This document shows positions 42,606 to 50,607 of a DNA stretch of 64,000 bases, in pieces. Numbering within the stretch: position 1 is the first letter of the stretch; each line of letters begins with the position of its first letter. Source of the stretch: Streptomyces flaveus (GTDB lineage: Bacteria; Actinomycetota; Actinomycetes; Streptomycetales; Streptomycetaceae); assembly GCF_014647675.1 (NCBI RefSeq), contig NZ_BMPQ01000022.1:95349-159348 (forward strand), written 5' to 3'. The notes under the pieces were generated by a model. It was not told the DNA's origin. It did no database searches and saw nothing but the letters and a program-made list of their open reading frames with translations. The translations under genes and the position numbers were made by a program.

Positions 42606-43780
42606 GGCCGTGGGTCCTTGGGCAGGCCGAGGAGTTGCTCGCCGATGATGTTGCGCTGGATCTCGCTGGAGCCGCCGTAGATGGTCTCCGCGAGGGAGAG
42701 CAGGAACGAGCGCTGCCGGGTGTCGAGTTCGTAGTCCTCGCCGATGATCTGTCCGGCTGGTCCCGCCAACTCCATGGCGAGATGGCCCAGTTGCTGGTGC
42801 CGTGTCGAGGCGTACAGCTTCGCCGTGGTGGACTGCGCTCCGGGGGTGCGGCCCGCGACCAGTTCGGCGACGGTCCGCATGTTGGTGGTGCGCATGATGC
42901 GTACGGAGATCCAGGCGTCCACGATCCGGCGGCGCAGCATGGGGTCGTGCAACGCGCCGCGTTCGCGGGCCAGCTCGATCAGGGCGTCGGCCTCCCGCTC
43001 GAAGGTGAGCTGCTGGGGCAGGAGCGTGGTGCCGCGTTCGATGCCGAGGGTGCCCATCGCGGTGCGCCAGCCCTGGCCGACCTCGCCCACCACCATGTCC
43101 GCGCCGGTGCGGGCGTCGGAGAAGAAGACCTCGGCGAACTCGTCCTGGCCCGCCAGGTTGCGGATCGACCGGATGTCCACGCCCGGCTGGTCGGCGGGCA
43201 CGAGCAGCATGCTCAGCCCCTTGTGCCGCTGGGAGTCCGGGTCGGTGCGGACGAGCGCATAGAGCCAGTCGGCGTGGATCCCGAAGGAGGTCCACACCTT
43301 CTGCCCGTTGACCACCCAGTCGTCGCCATCACGCTCGGCCCGGGTGCGTACGGACGCCAGATCGGAACCGGCGCCCGGTTCGCTGAAGCCCTGCCCCCAC
43401 AGCTCCTCGACGGCGAGGATCGGCGGCAGGAAGCGCTTCTTCTGCTCCTCGCTGCCCATCGCGAGCAGCATCGGGCCGAGCAGGTCGAGGGCGTTGCCGG
43501 TCGCGCGGTACGGGGCGTTGGCCCGCGCGTACTCGTACTCGAAGACGATCTCCTCAAGGAGTCCGAGCCCCCTGCCACCGTATTCTTGCGGCCAGCTGAT
43601 GCCCAGCCAGTTCCCGGCGGACAGTTCGCGGTCCCAGGCGAGGCGGATGTCCCAGGCGGCGCCGTCGGTGGGGCCTCCGACGCCCCGGTGTGCGGCGAAC
43701 TCCCCCACCAGGTGCTCCGCCAGCCAGTCGCGCAGCTCGTCCCGGAAGTCCCGTACCGCGGGGCCGAAGTCCAGCTCCAT
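42602..43780 (-). CDS. Acyl-CoA dehydrogenase 2 (alpha-like subunit)
   Basis: 392-aa acyl-CoA dehydrogenase. Segments include GISWPQEYGGRGLGLLE, QGFSEPGAGSDLASVRTR, NGQKVWTSFGIHADW and ETIYGGSSEIQRNIIGEQLLGLPKD. As in copy 1, the MCAD-type YEGT Glu is absent (YGGS). It is encoded 20 bp after another acyl-CoA dehydrogenase of a different type, the arrangement of alpha2-beta2 heterotetramers in steroid side-chain degradation. The ATG at 43780 is preceded by GGAGGA. The reading frame extends further upstream only by overlap with the neighbouring gene. Confidence 0.92.
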   Translation of the reverse strand: MELDFGPAVRDFRDELRDWLAEHLVGEFAAHRGVGGPTDGAAWDIRLAWDRELSAGNWLGISWPQEYGGRGLGLLEEIVFEYEYARANAPYRATGNALDLLGPMLLAMGSEEQKKRFLPPILAVEELWGQGFSEPGAGSDLASVRTRAERDGDDWVVNGQKVWTSFGIHADWLYALVRTDPDSQRHKGLSMLLVPADQPGVDIRSIRNLAGQDEFAEVFFSDARTGADMVVGEVGQGWRTAMGTLGIERGTTLLPQQLTFEREADALIELARERGALHDPMLRRRIVDAWISVRIMRTTNMRTVAELVAGRTPGAQSTTAKLYASTRHQQLGHLAMELAGPAGQIIGEDYELDTRQRSFLLSLAETIYGGSSEIQRNIIGEQLLGLPKDPRP

Positions 43781-43800
43781 GCTTGCTTCCTCCAGGGGAT

Positions 43801-44925
43801 TCAGATGCCGAGCCGGGTGGCGAGCAGCTCCCGGTGGTACGAGGGCGTGCCGAGCAGCACCTCGGAGCTCTTGGCCCGCTTGAGGTACAGGTGGGCCGGG
43901 TGCTCCCAGGTGAAGCCGATCCCGCCGTGCACCTGGATGTTCTCGCTCGCGACCACGGCGTACGCCTCCGAGCAGAAGGCCTGGGCGAGGGCCGCGGCGA
44001 TCGCGATCTCGGCCTCGTCCCCCGCGTCGAGCGCCCACAGCCCGCCGTACGCCGCCGAGCGGGCCGACTCGATCTCGGCCAGCATGTCCGCGCACTTGTG
44101 CTTGATCCCCTGGAACGAGCCGATGGCCCGCCCGTACTGGACGCGGATCTTGGCGTACGCCACGGCGGCGTCCAGCGCGGCGGCGGCTCCCCCGACCTGT
44201 TCGGCGGCCAGGAGTACGGAGGCGGTGGCGAGGGCGCGCTCGATCGCCGGCCAGGCCGTGCCGTCGGTGCCCAGCAGCCGGGCGGGGGTGTCGGCGAAGT
44301 CGAGCTGTGCCTGCTTGCGGGTCTGGTCGAGGGTGGGGAGCGCGGTGCGGGTGATGCCCGGTGCCTTGCCGTCGACGGCGAAGAGGCTGACGCCGGAGGG
44401 CGTGCGGGCGGCGACCAGCAGCAGATCGGCGAGGTGTCCGTCGGGGACGTACGTCTTCATACCGGTCAGCTGCCAACTCCCGCCCGTCTCAGAGGCGTTG
44501 AGCCGGATGCCCGGCTCGTCCCAGCGGCCGTCCGCCTCGGTCAGGGCGAGGGTGGCCATGGTGTCGCCGGAGGCGATGCCCGGCAGGTAGTCGTGGCGGG
44601 CCGCTTCGTCGTCGCAGTGCAGGAGTGCCTCGGCGGCCAGGGCCACGGTGGCGAAGTAGGGGGCGCAGAGCAGGGCGCGGCCCGTCTCCTCGAAGACGAT
44701 GCCGAGTTCGGCGTAACCGAAGCCCGAACCGCCGTACTCCTCGGGGATGGCGAGCCCTTGGAGCCCGAGTTCCGTGGCCATCCGTCGCCATACGACCCGG
44801 TCGTAGCCCTTCGGGTCGGCTGCCAGGCGGCGTACGTCGGCCTCGGTGGAGTGTCTGGCGAGGAAGGAGCGGACGACCTTGCGCAGTTCGTCCTGCTCCT
44901 CGCCGAAGCCGAAGGTGAGATCCAT
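43801..44925 (-). CDS. Acyl-CoA dehydrogenase 3 (beta-like subunit)
   Basis: 374-aa acyl-CoA dehydrogenase. It begins MDLTFGFGEEQDELRKVV and ends with QVHGGIGFTWEHPAHLYLKRAKSSEVLLG, the form seen in the second subunits of heteromeric dehydrogenases. The middle has LALTEADGRWDE instead of the usual SEPDAGSD flavin segment, so the FAD site may be incomplete here and completed by the partner. It is the first gene of its operon, divergent from the hydratase at 45055, and has the bipartite A/T-rich site in its promoter gap. Confidence 0.91.
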   Translation of the reverse strand: MDLTFGFGEEQDELRKVVRSFLARHSTEADVRRLAADPKGYDRVVWRRMATELGLQGLAIPEEYGGSGFGYAELGIVFEETGRALLCAPYFATVALAAEALLHCDDEAARHDYLPGIASGDTMATLALTEADGRWDEPGIRLNASETGGSWQLTGMKTYVPDGHLADLLLVAARTPSGVSLFAVDGKAPGITRTALPTLDQTRKQAQLDFADTPARLLGTDGTAWPAIERALATASVLLAAEQVGGAAAALDAAVAYAKIRVQYGRAIGSFQGIKHKCADMLAEIESARSAAYGGLWALDAGDEAEIAIAAALAQAFCSEAYAVVASENIQVHGGIGFTWEHPAHLYLKRAKSSEVLLGTPSYHRELLATRLGI

Positions 44926-44991
44926 GGCGCGCCTTCCCGTCCCCGGTGCTGCTCGCTCCCCGGTGTTGCCCGCGTGCTACCCATCCACGAT

Positions 44992-45038
44992 ACAGTTAGA
45001 TAATTATAGTATCCACACTGAATGAGCCGGTACTGAAT
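44992..45038. promoter_or_regulatory. Bipartite A/T-rich site in divergent dehydrogenase / hydratase promoter
   Basis: ACAGTTAGATAATTATAG at 44992-45009 and CACTGAAT at 45016-45023 repeat the site at 35211-35242 with identical spacing (18-mer plus 8-mer, six variable bases). ACTGAAT occurs once more at 45032-45038, a 15-base step. The 129-bp gap 44926-45054 serves both the minus-strand dehydrogenase operon and the plus-strand hydratase/MaoC pair. Confidence 0.75.
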
Positions 45039-45054
45039 CAACCAGGGGTGCGAT

Positions 45055-45876
45055 GTGACCGACCGCTATGACGCGTTCACGAGCCTGACCTTCGAGCGGC
45101 CCGCGCCCGGTGTCCTCCGCATCGTGCTGGACGGCCCGAATCTCAACGCGGTCGATCCGCGGATGCACGGCGAACTGGCCGACATCTGGCCGGTGATCGA
45201 CCGGGACGAGGAGACACGCGCGGTGCTGGTCCAGGGCGCCGGCAAGGCGTTCTCGGCGGGTGGGACCTTCGACTCCATCGAGGCGTTGACCGAGGAGTAC
45301 TCGGTACGCGCCCGGGTGATGCGGGAGGCCCGGGACATGGTGTACGGGGTGATCAACTGCTCCAAGCCGGTGGTCTCCGCGATCCACGGTCCGGCCGTGG
45401 GCGCGGGCCTGGTCATCGGCATGCTGGCCGACATCTCCGTCGCCGGGCGCAAGGCGAAGATCGTCGACGGGCACACCCGGCTCGGGGTCGCGGCCGGTGA
45501 CCACGCGGCGATCTGCTGGCCGCTGCTGTGCGGGATGGCCAAGGCCAAGTATTACCTGCTGACCTGCGAGGCACTCACGGGTGCAGAGGCCGAGCGCATC
45601 GGTCTGGTCTCCAAGTGCGTGGACGACGAGCAGGTGCACGCCGAGGGCCTGCGCATCGCGACGACCCTCGCGGCCGGTTCCGCCAGCGCCATCAGCTGGA
45701 CGAAGCGGTCCCTCAACCACTGGTACCGCACGGCCCAGCCGATCTTCGAAGCCTCGCTCGGCCTGGAGTTCTTCGGATTCGGCGGGCACGAGGTCGCGGA
45801 AGGTCTGGCCGCCCACCGGGAGAAGCGCGCCCCGGACTTCGAGGGTGTGGCCGACAAGCACCCGATCGATCTCTGA
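45055..45876 (+). CDS. Enoyl-CoA hydratase/isomerase family protein 3
   Basis: 273-aa crotonase-fold protein. Segments are KAFSAGGTFDSIEAL and AIHGPAVGAGLVIGMLADISVAGRKAKI. The second region is TRLGVAAGDHAAICWPLLCG, where the usual catalytic Glu is replaced by Gly-Asp, so hydratase activity is uncertain and isomerase or another reaction is possible. GTG start at 45055 with GGGG upstream. It forms a transcript with the MaoC-like gene 42 bp downstream. Confidence 0.89.
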   Translation: MTDRYDAFTSLTFERPAPGVLRIVLDGPNLNAVDPRMHGELADIWPVIDRDEETRAVLVQGAGKAFSAGGTFDSIEALTEEYSVRARVMREARDMVYGVINCSKPVVSAIHGPAVGAGLVIGMLADISVAGRKAKIVDGHTRLGVAAGDHAAICWPLLCGMAKAKYYLLTCEALTGAEAERIGLVSKCVDDEQVHAEGLRIATTLAAGSASAISWTKRSLNHWYRTAQPIFEASLGLEFFGFGGHEVAEGLAAHREKRAPDFEGVADKHPIDL

Positions 45877-45918
45877 CCTACGTGACTACGTGACCCATGG
45901 ATGCATGAGGAGCCCGCG

Positions 45919-46434
45919 ATGACGTCCGAGCACACCACCGCCACTGCCGCGACCACCGAAATCCCCCCGCTGGTAAAGGGGTTGACCTACGAGGACATGC
46001 CGAAGGGCCAGATCTTCCGGACCGCCCGCCGCACCATCACCGAGACCGATCTGGTCAACTTCATCACCTGGGGCGGCTTCAACGAGCCGCTCTTCTGGGA
46101 CGCCACGCACGCCGCGGAGGGCGGTTACACGGGACGGCTCGTCCCGGGCGGGCTGACCTACTGCATCGCCGAAGGTCTTGTCCTGCAGACGAACGTGCTG
46201 CACGGCACCGGCCTGGCCTTCATGCACATGGAACTGACCGTGCGCGGGCCTGTGTACGTCGGGGACACGCTCTACGCAGTCGTGGAGACCACGGAGTCCC
46301 GCCCGTCGAGCAAGCCCGGCCGCGGCGTCGTGACCAGCCGGATCACCGTACGCAACCAGCGCGACGAGGACGTGCTCGTCTACACCCCCGTGCGGCTGAT
46401 CCGCGGCAAGGACTACGGGGCCACGACGCTCTGA
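45919..46434 (+). CDS. MaoC-like dehydratase
   Basis: 171-aa hot-dog protein (YEDMPKGQIFRTARRTITETDLVNF, GFNEPLFWD, GRLVPGGLTYCIAEGLVLQ). The hydratase Asp-x-Asn-Pro-x-His motif reads GGFNEPLFWD, so the catalytic Asp and His are altered. It may be a binding or accessory protein, or act with another subunit. ATG at 45919 has GGAG upstream, preferred over an ATG at 45901. Its 3' end overlaps the convergent glycosidase-like gene by 22 bp. Confidence 0.82.
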   Translation: MTSEHTTATAATTEIPPLVKGLTYEDMPKGQIFRTARRTITETDLVNFITWGGFNEPLFWDATHAAEGGYTGRLVPGGLTYCIAEGLVLQTNVLHGTGLAFMHMELTVRGPVYVGDTLYAVVETTESRPSSKPGRGVVTSRITVRNQRDEDVLVYTPVRLIRGKDYGATTL

Positions 46435-47822
46435 GCGCGAGCAGCGGCGGACGGCACCAGGGCGAGACCGGCCGGGTGCCGACAGGCACCGTCCGCCCCG
46501 CCGGACGTCTTGGTGCGCACCCAGTCCGAGGGGATCGGCGGCTGCGGCGGAAGTTCGTGGTCCGGTACGGCCATGGCGTAGAGCCGGCTGTAGCGGAACT
46601 TCGCTTCCAGGTCGTCGAGCACCGACCAGTACTCGTAGCCGTGCACATCGACGCCCCGCGCGATCACGCCGCCCAACCAGGTGAGTTTGGCCCGCAGCAG
46701 GGCCCGGCGCCGGGCATCGTCGCAGCGTCCCTCGTCGTCGACCAGGTCCAGATCGCCCATGCCGTTGTCGACGATGGACAGGGGCGGCAGGAGTTCTGCG
46801 TACAGGTCGTGCAGGCCCGCGACGGCGTCGGCGAGTGCCTCGGGGACGATGGGCCAGCCGTATGCGGTCGTCTGTACGTCCTCGAAGGGGATCACCGCGA
46901 ATCCGAGACCCACGAGCAGCCGGTTCACCTCGTTGAGGGCGCGGAATCGGATCATGGCCGGAAGCACTCGGGCCAGGTTCTCGGGTGCCGTGACGCGGAA
47001 GGGCGAGGTCCAGGACAGGCCCAGCAGGTCCTGTGCGGTGGCGATGGTCTCCAGGTCGCCGGGGCGTACGCAGCCGGTCGCCTCGATCGGCGAGAGGTCG
47101 TCCTCGGTGACCATGTGCTCGCCGAGGAGCAACGGGTCGAGGAAGAGGCGGTTGGTCCAGCTCTCCAGACGCTCCACGGCGAGGCGGTCGTACGGGTCGT
47201 CGGTGGCCGCATGTCCGCCGACGAGCGTGACCGTGGTCCCGATGCGACTGCTCACGCCGACCGCCCGGAGCGCCTGGGTCGCGAGCCCGTTGGCCAGCAG
47301 CACATGGTGGACCGCGGGCATGCCCGCCATGCCGGCGCGGCGGTCGGCGCAGTACATTCCGGCCACGCGATCCGCGAGCGAGGGGCGCGCCAGGTCGGTG
47401 GAGGTGATCCAGCGGGTGACCCGGTCGCCGAAGCGGCGGCCCATCTCGGCGGCGTACTCGGCGAAGTACTGCGCGGTGCCGCGCTCCAGCCACCCCCCGG
47501 AGGCCTCCAGCCAGGGCGGCAGCGCGAGGTTGAGCAGGGTGAGGCCGGGCCGCAGGCCCTGCGCGAGCAGGGAGTCGAGCGTGCGGTCGCAGCGGTCCAG
47601 GGCTGCGCGGTCCCAACTGCCGGGGCCGTCGGGCTGGAGTTGCGGCCAGCCCGCGACCGCCCTGTACGTCTTCGCATCGGCTCCGACCAGCTGGTGGATG
47701 TCATCGGTCCACTGCTGGAAGTGCCCGCCGCTGTCCGGCGGGGGCTGGGGCGCCGCGACACTGTCGGCGGTGGCGACACCCCATTCGACACCACGAAGAG
47801 ACTCGTACAGACCATCGTTCAT
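46413..47822 (-). CDS. Glycoside hydrolase family 1-like protein lacking catalytic glutamates
   Basis: 469-aa GH1-fold protein. Family landmarks are RGVEWGVATADS, LDSLLAQGLRPGLTLLNLALPPWL, GGWLERGTAQYFAEYAAEMGRRFGDRVTRW and the C-terminal GVDVHGYEYWSVLDDLEAKF. The acid/base motif TLNEP is TSTDL (140-144) and the nucleophile motif TENG is VDNG (351-354), so neither usual Glu is present. It is probably not a normal glucosidase; a binding or carrier role, or changed chemistry, is possible. ATG at 47822 is chosen at the start of the fold. An A/T-rich site lies just upstream. Confidence 0.83.
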   Translation of the reverse strand: MNDGLYESLRGVEWGVATADSVAAPQPPPDSGGHFQQWTDDIHQLVGADAKTYRAVAGWPQLQPDGPGSWDRAALDRCDRTLDSLLAQGLRPGLTLLNLALPPWLEASGGWLERGTAQYFAEYAAEMGRRFGDRVTRWITSTDLARPSLADRVAGMYCADRRAGMAGMPAVHHVLLANGLATQALRAVGVSSRIGTTVTLVGGHAATDDPYDRLAVERLESWTNRLFLDPLLLGEHMVTEDDLSPIEATGCVRPGDLETIATAQDLLGLSWTSPFRVTAPENLARVLPAMIRFRALNEVNRLLVGLGFAVIPFEDVQTTAYGWPIVPEALADAVAGLHDLYAELLPPLSIVDNGMGDLDLVDDEGRCDDARRRALLRAKLTWLGGVIARGVDVHGYEYWSVLDDLEAKFRYSRLYAMAVPDHELPPQPPIPSDWVRTKTSGGADGACRHPAGLALVPSAAARAQSVVAP

Positions 47823-47840
47823 GGTCACCGTCCGGGCGAT

Positions 47841-47866
47841 GAATGATATAGCGCATTCAACTGAAT
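47841..47866. promoter_or_regulatory. A/T-rich operator upstream of GH1-like gene
   Basis: GAATGATATAGCGCATTC (47841-47858) has a 5-bp inverted repeat, GAATG/CATTC, and is followed by ACTGAAT at 47860-47866, the same word as in the sites at 35236 and 45017. GCATTCAACT (47853-47862) also occurs at 50554-50563. It starts 19 bp upstream of the ATG at 47822. The gap up to 48014 also has GTCGGATCCGCC twice (47930-47941, 47954-47965) with no clear meaning. Confidence 0.6.
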
Positions 47867-48014
47867 GACCGCCGTCGGGACCGTAACACTTCGGGGAGAC
47901 TACGACAATGTTTCGGCCATATCTCCGCCGTCGGATCCGCCATCGGACCAGCTGTCGGATCCGCCGCATTCGCCACTTCCGGCACGGCGCGGTATCCGTG
48001 CATCGCGCCCCCTC

Positions 48015-49616
48015 TCACCCCCGCTCGAGGATGAAGTCCGAAGCTCGCCAGGCCATGGCCATGATCGGTCCGTTGAGATTGCCGGACACCATGGTCGGCA
48101 TCACCGAGCAGTCGACGACCCGCAGCGCCTCCACACCGCGCACCCGCAGCTGCGAGTCGACGACGTCCTCCTCGGCCGGCCCCATCGCGCAGGTGCCGAC
48201 GGCGTGGTAGCCGCAACGGCCGTGGTCGAGCCCGGCGTCGATGATCTCCTGGTCGTCCTGTACGCCCGGCCCCGGCAGGGTTTCCGACCGGATCCGGCCG
48301 GCGATCGGTTCGGCCTCGAAGAGCTCCCGCATTCTGCGGAAGAGAGCCGTGCCCACCGTGCGGTCGTGCTCGGAGCCGTAGTAGTTCGGCGTGATGGCGA
48401 GCGGCGCCTCGGGGTCGTCCGAGGTGATGCGCAGGCTTCCTTCGGCGGTGGGCCGCAGGATGTATCCGAGGCCCATCACACCGGGCTCGGACTCGACCTC
48501 GGTCTCCTTGCCGGGGACCTCCGGCGCCAGGGAGACCGGCGCTATCAGCAACTGTGCGTCGGGGCGCGGAAGTTCGGGTCGTGTCTTGAAGAAGGCGATC
48601 ACGTCGAAGGCCGGTGCGGCCAGCGGTCCCCGGCGTCGCGTCAGGTACTTCACTCCGGAGAGGGCCTGCCGCAGCGGGCTGCTGAGCGCCTTGTTGTAGC
48701 CGAGGTTGTCCGTCAGCCGGTACTGAACGACGAAGCAGCGGTGTTCGCGCAGCCTGCCGCCCACGTGCGGACTGTCGACCAGGACGTCGACGCCCGCCGC
48801 CTTCAGCGTCTCGGCCGGACCGATGCCCGACAGCTGGAGGATCTTCGGCGTGGCGATACTGCCCGCGGACAGGATCACTTCGCGCCGGGCGCGGACGTCG
48901 GCCTCCTGTCCGTTGTGCCGGGTGCGTACGCCGACGGCCCTGCCGTTCTCGATCAGGACCTTGGTGACCTCGGTGTCCACGGCCACCGTCAGGTTCGTAC
49001 GGTCCTCGACCGGGTGCAGGAAAGCGCGCGCGGCGCTGAACCGCTGCCCCTTCTTGATGGTGGCCATGGCATAGCCGATGCGTTCGTCGTCGCTGGCGTT
49101 GAGGTCGTCCGTATGTGTCCAACCGAGCCCGGTTCCGGACGCGATGGCCTCCTCGCAGAGCGGTTCCCGCTCCGACGCGGTGGAGATGTGCAGCGGTCCG
49201 CCGGCTCCGCGGGCGTCCGAGGCGCCGAGTTCGTTGTTCTCGATCCGCTTGAAGACCGGCAGCATCGTGTCCCAGCCCCAGCCGGGGTTGCCGAGCCGCT
49301 CCAGTTCGTCGTAGTCGGCGCGGTCACCGCGGTTGTAGACCATGCCGTTGACCGAGCTCGATCCGCCGAGCGCCTTGCCCCGGGCCCACTGCTCGACGCG
49401 ACGGCTCGGGCCCACCGGCTCGACGGGGTAGTGCCAGGTGAACCGGGGATCCCCGAGCAGCTTGCCGAACCCTTTGGGCATCTTGATCAGCGGGCTGGAG
49501 TCCCTGCCCCCGGCCTCGATCAGCAGCACGGTCGTCTTCGGGTCCTCGGAGAGGCGGTTGGCGAGTACGCAGCCCGCCGAGCCCGCGCCCACGACGATGT
49601 AGTCGAAGTCCGTCAT
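48015..49616 (-). CDS. GMC-family oxidoreductase
   Basis: 533-aa FAD enzyme. The dinucleotide motif YIVVGAGSAGCVLANRLSEDP, GMC signature GKALGGSSSVNGMVYNRGDRADYDE and C-terminal GYHAVGTCAMGP with GNLNGPIMAMAW are present. His in CGYHAVGTC is the catalytic base; the usual Asn/His partner corresponds to GNLNG. It is a paralogue of the enzyme at 16852 but belongs to the island operon with the hydratase at 50497, coupled by ATGA overlap. It would oxidise an alcohol on the island's substrate, perhaps a terpenoid or ring alcohol. Confidence 0.9.
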   Translation of the reverse strand: MTDFDYIVVGAGSAGCVLANRLSEDPKTTVLLIEAGGRDSSPLIKMPKGFGKLLGDPRFTWHYPVEPVGPSRRVEQWARGKALGGSSSVNGMVYNRGDRADYDELERLGNPGWGWDTMLPVFKRIENNELGASDARGAGGPLHISTASEREPLCEEAIASGTGLGWTHTDDLNASDDERIGYAMATIKKGQRFSAARAFLHPVEDRTNLTVAVDTEVTKVLIENGRAVGVRTRHNGQEADVRARREVILSAGSIATPKILQLSGIGPAETLKAAGVDVLVDSPHVGGRLREHRCFVVQYRLTDNLGYNKALSSPLRQALSGVKYLTRRRGPLAAPAFDVIAFFKTRPELPRPDAQLLIAPVSLAPEVPGKETEVESEPGVMGLGYILRPTAEGSLRITSDDPEAPLAITPNYYGSEHDRTVGTALFRRMRELFEAEPIAGRIRSETLPGPGVQDDQEIIDAGLDHGRCGYHAVGTCAMGPAEEDVVDSQLRVRGVEALRVVDCSVMPTMVSGNLNGPIMAMAWRASDFILERG

Positions 49617-50497
49617 TCGGTCTCCCCTTCCTGCTCCCCGAGGGGGCGGAACTCCTCGTCCTGCCACCAGGGGTAGACCGGTGGCATGTCCTTGCTCACC
49701 CGGCCCGGGAACTCGGGTGGGCGCTTGGCGAGGAAGGACTCGATGCCCTCTGTGGGGTCCGGGCCGCCGCCGATCTGGCTCATGATCCGCGAGTCGAGCC
49801 GGTGCGCGGTCATGGGGTGGGGCTCGCCGAGCATCCGCCACATCATCTGGCGCGACAGGGCGACGGAGATCGCGGAGGTGTTCTCGGCGATCTCGCGGGC
49901 GAGTTCGTACGCCGCCGGGAGCAGCTCCTCCGGCGGGTGGACGGAGCGGACGAGCCCGGCCGCCAGCGCCTCGTCGGGGCCGAAGACGCGGCCCGTGGCC
50001 ACCCACTCCATGGCCCGCTGCATGCCCACGGCCCGTGGCAGGAACCAGCTCGCGGCCGACTCCGGCACGATGCCGCGACGCGCGAAGACGAAGCCGAACT
50101 TCGCGGAGGCGGACGCCAGTCGGATGTCCATCGGCAGCGTCATGCTCGCGCCCACGCCCGCCGCGGGGCCGTTGATCGCGGCGATGACCGGCTTGGTGCA
50201 GGAGAACAGCCGCAGGGCCACCTGACCGCCGGTGTCGCGATGCCAGGCGCCTGCCCTGCGGTGGTCGAAGGAGCCGCCGCCGGAGCTGACGTCGGCGCCC
50301 GCGCAGAAGCCCCGTCCGGCGCCGGTCACGACGATCACCCGTACGTCGTCGTCGGCGTCCGCGGAGTCCAGTACGTCGATGAGGTCCCGCATCATCTGCG
50401 GGTTGAAGGCGTTCAGCTTCTCCGGCCGGTTGAGCGTGACGGTGAGAACGCGGTCCGCCACCTCGGCTCGTACGGTCTCGTACTCCTGCTCCGGCAT
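49613..50497 (-). CDS. Enoyl-CoA hydratase/isomerase family protein 4
   Basis: 294-aa crotonase-fold protein. RGFCAGADVSSGGG and AINGPAAGVGASMTLPMDIRLAS form the oxyanion hole. ARRGIVPESAASWFLPRAVG has the single catalytic Glu of isomerases. A longer C-terminus (YPWWQDEEFRPLGEQEGETE) is unusual. GGAGG precedes the ATG at 50497. First gene before the GMC oxidase and divergent from another hydratase at 50608. Confidence 0.91.
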   Translation of the reverse strand: MPEQEYETVRAEVADRVLTVTLNRPEKLNAFNPQMMRDLIDVLDSADADDDVRVIVVTGAGRGFCAGADVSSGGGSFDHRRAGAWHRDTGGQVALRLFSCTKPVIAAINGPAAGVGASMTLPMDIRLASASAKFGFVFARRGIVPESAASWFLPRAVGMQRAMEWVATGRVFGPDEALAAGLVRSVHPPEELLPAAYELAREIAENTSAISVALSRQMMWRMLGEPHPMTAHRLDSRIMSQIGGGPDPTEGIESFLAKRPPEFPGRVSKDMPPVYPWWQDEEFRPLGEQEGETE

Positions 50498-50540
50498 GCG
50501 CGTCCTCCGCGGTCGATCACCGTGACGGTTCCCAGTCAGC

Positions 50541-50570
50541 TTAATTAGTTATAGCATTCAACTCTACTGA
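50541..50570. promoter_or_regulatory. A/T-rich operator between divergent hydratase genes
   Basis: TTAATTAGTTATAGCATTCA begins at 50541 and continues ACTCTACTGA to 50570. TTATAG, ATTCAACT and ACTGA words are shared with the sites at 45004 and 47853. It lies in the 110-bp gap 50498-50607 serving both hydratase operons. Confidence 0.6.
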
Positions 50571-50607
50571 CTCATTGATGACTCTCTCCTGGCTGATGGC
50601 GGTGGCG

